Of a stretch of DNA of 16,864 nucleotides, positions 14,338-16,864 are shown piece by piece. Every line of letters begins with the position of its first letter. Within the stretch, counting starts at the first letter, position 1. Source of the stretch: Bacillota bacterium (GTDB lineage: Bacteria; Bacillota; Limnochordia; JAAZLZ01); the NCBI GenBank assembly GCA_012799075.1, contig JAAZLZ010000224.1, forward strand, positions 1 to 16,864, read 5' to 3'. The notes under the pieces were generated by a model. It saw nothing but the letters and a program-made list of their open reading frames with translations. It made no database searches and had not been told where the DNA came from. A program made the translations under genes and the position numbers.

Positions 14338-14351
14338 GAAGGGGCATGATG

Positions 14352-14543
14352 CTATTGGGTTTTCTTCGGCTGGTACTGGCCGCCCGGCTGCTGCCTGCGG
14401 CCCAGTTCCTGGGCGAACTCATAGAACAGCTGGGCCTCTTGGTGCCCATCCATCGTGGGACGCTGTCTCAGTTGAGATCCTTGCCCACCAGCCATGGGGC
14501 TTTGTTGCTGTTGCTGTTGTTTATATTGCTGCTTGTGCGGCAT
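14352..14543 (-). CDS. Small glutamine-rich protein, possibly spore-associated
   Basis: 63 residues from the ATG at 14541-14543. The N-terminus is basic with a polyGln run (MPHKQQYKQQQQQQSP), then GGQGSQLRQRP and a more structured part EAQLFYEFAQELGRRQQPG, ending PKKTQ. About 30 percent of residues are Gln, and there is no Cys or membrane segment. The composition and the EFA-x-E patch recall gamma-type small acid-soluble spore proteins (repeats with EFASET), but I see no true repeat, so this is only a resemblance. The frame is open upstream into the tRNA gene, which is not coding; AGAGG is three bases before this ATG, closer than ideal. It follows the tRNA-Gln terminator and has no clear promoter; an AGAATA near -55 is a weak sporulation-type -35. 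Function not known. Confidence 0.5.
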   Translation of the reverse strand: MPHKQQYKQQQQQQSPMAGGQGSQLRQRPTMDGHQEAQLFYEFAQELGRRQQPGGQYQPKKTQ

Positions 14544-14670
14544 TTTCCTCTTGGCCACCTCCCTTGAACTATTGGGCATCCCAAAACTTATTCTTCCCCA
14601 ATCCATCCCGGGCATCACAGGGAATGACTGGCCGGAGGGCCGCTTTTGCGCCGAGCCCCCAGTTTGAGAC

Positions 14671-14698
14671 AAAAAAAACAGCCCCCCCATGGAGCTGT
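14671..14698 (-). terminator. Intrinsic terminator of tRNA-Gln
   Basis: On the minus strand ACAGCTCC (14691-14698) and GGGGCTGT (14678-14685) form an 8-bp stem (one T-G wobble) with a 5-base loop, followed by a run of eight Ts. It lies just past the CCA end of the tRNA. Confidence 0.85.
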
Positions 14699-14706
14699 AA
14701 AAAAAT

Positions 14707-14782
14707 TGGCTGGGGTGCCTGGATTCGAACCAGGGAGATGCCAGATCCAAAATCTGGTGCCTTGCCGCTTGGCTACACCCCA
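14707..14782 (-). tRNA. tRNA-Gln (anticodon UUG)
   Basis: A 76-base cloverleaf on the minus strand. Acceptor strands TGGGGTG and CACCCCA pair over 7 bp; the anticodon stem CCAGA/TCTGG encloses loop TTTTGGA, giving anticodon TTG; the T arm has GGTTCGAATCC; discriminator G and the CCA end are encoded. It reads CAA and, by wobble, CAG codons. It is a single tRNA gene with its own sigma-A promoter and terminator. Confidence 0.97.
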
Positions 14783-14803
14783 GCGAAACCTATTGCATAA
14801 GCA

Positions 14804-14832
14804 AATATAGCAAAGAAACGAGCCTTTGTCAA
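14804..14832 (-). promoter_or_regulatory. Sigma-A promoter of tRNA-Gln
   Basis: Consensus TTGACA (14827-14832), a 17-base spacer and TATATT (14804-14809) on the minus strand, with the tRNA 5' end 22 bases beyond the -10. This is the best sigma-A match in the window. Confidence 0.88.
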
Positions 14833-14855
14833 ATCCACCGGGGAGGCAAAGAACG

Positions 14856-14874
14856 GAGGAAATGGTCTTTCCTC
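14856..14874 (-). terminator. Possible terminator of the ispE operon
   Basis: GAGGAAA (minus strand, 14868-14874) pairs perfectly with TTTCCTC (14856-14862) around a 5-base loop, three bases after the stop of the NTP-transferase gene. The tail CGTTCTTTG is only partly T-rich and the stem has few GC pairs, so it would be moderate. Confidence 0.4.
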
Positions 14875-14877
14875 AAC

Positions 14878-15651
14878 CTAACGCCCCCCATTGCCCCTTT
14901 CCAAGACGGCCTTAACCGCGTGGAACTGATCCGGCTTATCCACATCAAAACCGATCTCCGCCCAAGGGCAGACAACGGCCACTCCCCGCAGTCCGGTCAA
15001 TTCCTCGATCCGCAGGACGGCATCGCCAATGGCCAGTTGTTTGAGCAAGAATCTTAAACCAAAGGACAATCCCAGCAGGGAGACGATCCGCCAGGGTTTT
15101 TTGCGAAAAGCGATGACTTCCTGCAAAAGATCCTCGAATCCCAACGCGGCGCCGGGCCGCAGCAACAATAGGTTGCCCCCGGTGAAGGAGCCTTCCCGGA
15201 GGGTGAAGTAAGTGCGCCGCAGATGGGGGAAGCTTCTTTCCATGATGTCCCGGGGAATCAAGGGATAATAAAAATCCCCCGGGATCTTGGCGCATTCATC
15301 TAGGAAGCCTTCCACCGCCTCCCTGCCCAGGAGGGGGATGTCGGCCGTGGCGATGAGGACGGGTCTTTCGCTCCCCAGGGCCTCCAGGCCGCAAAACACG
15401 TTGGCTATCAGGTCGCCGGCCGGGTCCACCCGGAAGACGCCCTCAGGCCATCCCAGCGGCTGATCCAGTTCCCGGGGCCCGACGATGCCGATCCTTTTCA
15501 TCTGGGGCGCGGCCAGCAAGGCTTCCAGCACATAAAGAAACATGGGCCGTCCCCCGATTGTGATCAGGGCTTCATGATCAACGGATGCTATTTCCCTCAA
15601 GGGACCCTGATTAGGCGCCCCCGCGAGGAGAACCCCATCTACTGCCAACAA
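14878..15651 (-). CDS. MobA-like NTP transferase family protein
   Basis: 257 residues with a nucleotidyltransferase fold of the MobA/GlmU-like NTP_transf type. The N-terminus reads AVDGVLLAGAPNQGPL, a variant of the LAAGxGxR nucleotide loop, then EALITIGGRPMFLYVLEALL, the metal-site ADIPLL (about 103) and near the C-terminus GFDVDKPDQF. Such enzymes transfer a nucleotidyl group to a phosphorylated sugar or cofactor; the acceptor here cannot be told, and the loop lacks the usual Arg. The only in-frame starts after a TGA are two TTGs, at 15649-15651 and 15646-15648, with a weak GGGTGG site. A better-placed ATG overlapping the ispE stop leads into another frame that ends after 19 codons. It is the last gene of the carboxypeptidase-ispE operon. 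Confidence 0.82.
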   Translation of the reverse strand: MLAVDGVLLAGAPNQGPLREIASVDHEALITIGGRPMFLYVLEALLAAPQMKRIGIVGPRELDQPLGWPEGVFRVDPAGDLIANVFCGLEALGSERPVLIATADIPLLGREAVEGFLDECAKIPGDFYYPLIPRDIMERSFPHLRRTYFTLREGSFTGGNLLLLRPGAALGFEDLLQEVIAFRKKPWRIVSLLGLSFGLRFLLKQLAIGDAVLRIEELTGLRGVAVVCPWAEIGFDVDKPDQFHAVKAVLERGNGGR

Positions 15652-15666
15652 TCACACCGCCACCCT

Positions 15667-16590
15667 TCATTTGACCTCCCCAACCCCGCTGGAGGCAGGA
15701 AGACCGCACCACAGGAAGACATCTTCCCGCCTTAGACTTGCCATGGCCCTTTGGGCCCGGTCCAGATCGGCAAAGAGCCCGATGATGCTGGGACCGCTGC
15801 CGGACATGACCGCGCCGCAGGCTAATTCCTCCATCCGTTTGGACCACTGGGCCACCTGGGGATGCAAAGAGAAGGTCACCGTCTCGAGGACGTTCACCAT
15901 TTCCCCGGCCACCCCCGGGAGGAAGGACCGCTCAAGATGCCCTTTCATTCCCTCAACCGATGGCCTTTTGTCCACCCTGCCCGGGTCAAAGGCTTGGAAG
16001 ACCTGGGCGGTGGAAACGGCTAGGTTCGGGGTGAGGACCAAGACGGCGTAAGAAGGGGAGCAAGGAATATCCTCCAGGATGTCCCCAATCCCTTCGGCGA
16101 CGGCTGTGCCCCCTTGCAGGCAAAAGGGCACATCGGCGCCCAGCCCTTTCCCCATCCGAGCCAGCTCCCCATCGCTGATGGGCAGCCGAAGGAGCCTCTT
16201 AAGACCCACCAGGGTCGCTGCGGCATCGGCGCTTCCGCCCCCAAGCCCGGCGGCAATGGGGATTCGTTTAGCAAGGTCGATTTCAACCCCCGCCTTGCGA
16301 TCCAGTCGGTCCAAAAGCAGCCGGGCCGCCTGCCAGGCCAAGTTCTCCGGCCCCGTGGGCACCCCGGGATGATCGCATCTTAACCGGATGCCCTCACCCT
16401 CAGGGTCCACCCGCAAAGTCACCTGGTCCGCCAGGGCAATCGACTGGAAGATGCCGCGAATATCGTGGTAGCCGTCGGGACGGCGCCTAACCACATCGAG
16501 GCACAAATTGATCTTCCCGCAGGCCTGCAGGGTCAACTCCCGGTCACGGCTAGTTGGATTCGCTTCCCAGGGGGCTCCTTCCTTCATCAT
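15667..16590 (-). CDS. ispE: 4-diphosphocytidyl-2-C-methyl-D-erythritol kinase (IspE)
   Basis: 307 residues, a GHMP-family kinase that phosphorylates CDP-methylerythritol with ATP in the MEP isoprenoid pathway, so the host makes IPP by this route. Seen are CGKINLCLDV with Lys26 (usually AKINL, here Gly), RPDGYHDI (38-45), the glycine-rich ATP loop AAGLGGGSADAAA (113-125), GADVPFCL with catalytic Asp153, and MSGSGPSIIGLF near 282. It is about 18 residues longer at the N-terminus than B. subtilis IspE (289). The ATG at 16588-16590 overlaps the upstream stop (ATGATGA), with a second ATG next to it; no later start has a convincing site. The NTP-transferase gene follows immediately. Confidence 0.96.
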   Translation of the reverse strand: MMKEGAPWEANPTSRDRELTLQACGKINLCLDVVRRRPDGYHDIRGIFQSIALADQVTLRVDPEGEGIRLRCDHPGVPTGPENLAWQAARLLLDRLDRKAGVEIDLAKRIPIAAGLGGGSADAAATLVGLKRLLRLPISDGELARMGKGLGADVPFCLQGGTAVAEGIGDILEDIPCSPSYAVLVLTPNLAVSTAQVFQAFDPGRVDKRPSVEGMKGHLERSFLPGVAGEMVNVLETVTFSLHPQVAQWSKRMEELACGAVMSGSGPSIIGLFADLDRAQRAMASLRREDVFLWCGLPASSGVGEVK

Positions 16591-16864
16591 CGGAAGATTC
16601 CCCGGAAAAAGTCCCGCACCCAGCGAAATAGGCGGATGAGGAAGTTTGCCCGCGGAACCTCTTCCGCGGCGACGACCGGCACCGACCCTAAAGTCTCATC
16701 CTCTCGGGAGACCACCAGCTCACCGATGACCTGCCCCTTAGCCACGGGGGCTTGAAGGCCGGCCTTTGGCCGCAGCTCCCGCTCCAGCTCCCTTTGACTG
16801 CCCCGCATAACCATCAATTTAAGATCCCCTTGGGCCAAAGCAGGCACCTGTTCCTTGCGGCCCC
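16587..16864 (-). CDS. D-alanyl-D-alanine carboxypeptidase, PBP5 family, C-terminal part (partial)
   Basis: An open frame enters at the window edge and ends at 16587-16589; 92 codons are visible. KGQVIGELVV, then ETLGSVPVVAAEEVPRANF, and the amphipathic Arg/Phe-rich end FRWVRDFFRGIFR match the PBP5-type C-terminal domain and membrane-anchoring helix of DacA/DacF-like carboxypeptidases, which trim the terminal D-Ala of peptidoglycan. The catalytic domain lies outside the window, so the subtype (vegetative DacA or sporulation DacF/DacB) cannot be told. Its stop overlaps the ispE start, showing tight coupling. An internal GTG at 16845-16847 is not the true start. Confidence 0.82.
   Translation of the reverse strand, partial: GRKEQVPALAQGDLKLMVMRGSQRELERELRPKAGLQAPVAKGQVIGELVVSREDETLGSVPVVAAEEVPRANFLIRLFRWVRDFFRGIFR

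Noticed and set aside
14302..14349. A 15-codon plus-strand frame behind AAAGGAG
   Set aside because: It spans the perfect inverted repeat, has no plus-strand gene downstream to regulate, and is most likely chance.
14495..14530. CAA/CAG triplet run, considered as a microsatellite
   Set aside because: It is short, mixed in codons and in frame with the Gln-rich protein, so it is better read as coding sequence.
14352..14750. The long 132-codon version of the Gln-rich gene
   Set aside because: Its N-terminal half would run through the tRNA-Gln gene and its terminator, so the shorter frame from 14543 is used.

Overview
The window is a chromosomal segment of a GC-rich, spore-forming member of the Bacillota, probably a clostridial or related deep lineage rather than Bacillus. 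The basis is a run of genes in the order ispE / glmU-prs-ctc(rplY)-pth-mfd-spoVT-yabM(spoVB)-mazG(yabN)-yabP-yabQ, which is the conserved sporulation-plus-housekeeping neighbourhood known from Bacillus subtilis. Almost everything is read on the minus strand; only the HU gene is on plus. Non-ATG starts are frequent (GTG for the SpoIID-like gene, spoVB, spoVT and mfd; TTG for HU, yabQ and the NTP-transferase gene), each judged from Shine-Dalgarno position or family length. The species cannot be named from the sequence.

Right end (16864 to about 14000, in transcription order): the 3' part of a D-Ala-D-Ala carboxypeptidase (PBP5 family), then ispE and a MobA-like NTP transferase in one tightly overlapping operon. 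A tRNA-Gln(UUG) follows with its own sigma-A promoter and intrinsic terminator, then a short glutamine-rich protein gene. Next is a 420-base stretch without a credible gene. It holds a good sigma-A promoter and, 225 bases downstream, a terminator-like hairpin with a T run, so I propose an undescribed structured RNA or attenuated leader in front of glmU.

Middle (14000 to 5600): glmU (UDP-GlcNAc synthesis), prs (PRPP synthesis), rplY/ctc (ribosomal protein L25) with its own promoter, pth (peptidyl-tRNA hydrolase), a small membrane protein with PrsW-like protease motifs in the slot where B. subtilis has fin, mfd (transcription-coupled repair) and spoVT (forespore regulator) preceded by a very good sigma-G-type promoter.

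Left end (5600 to 1): spoVB/yabM (lipid-linked sugar flippase family) behind a sigma-E-like promoter, mazG/yabN, an inverted HU gene sharing a bidirectional terminator with mazG, a divergently transcribed SpoIID/LytB-type protein, yabP, yabQ and the first ten codons of a further gene that by position should be divIC. The rqcP/yabO gene usual in this cluster is not present here, and spoVG and purR are not between ispE and glmU.

Together the region links envelope-precursor supply (IspE for isoprenoid carrier lipid, GlmU for UDP-GlcNAc), translation quality (Pth, L25, tRNA-Gln), DNA repair and packaging (Mfd, HU) and spore cortex or coat formation (SpoVT, SpoVB, SpoIID-like, YabP, YabQ). No mobile elements, CRISPR arrays or rRNA genes were seen.
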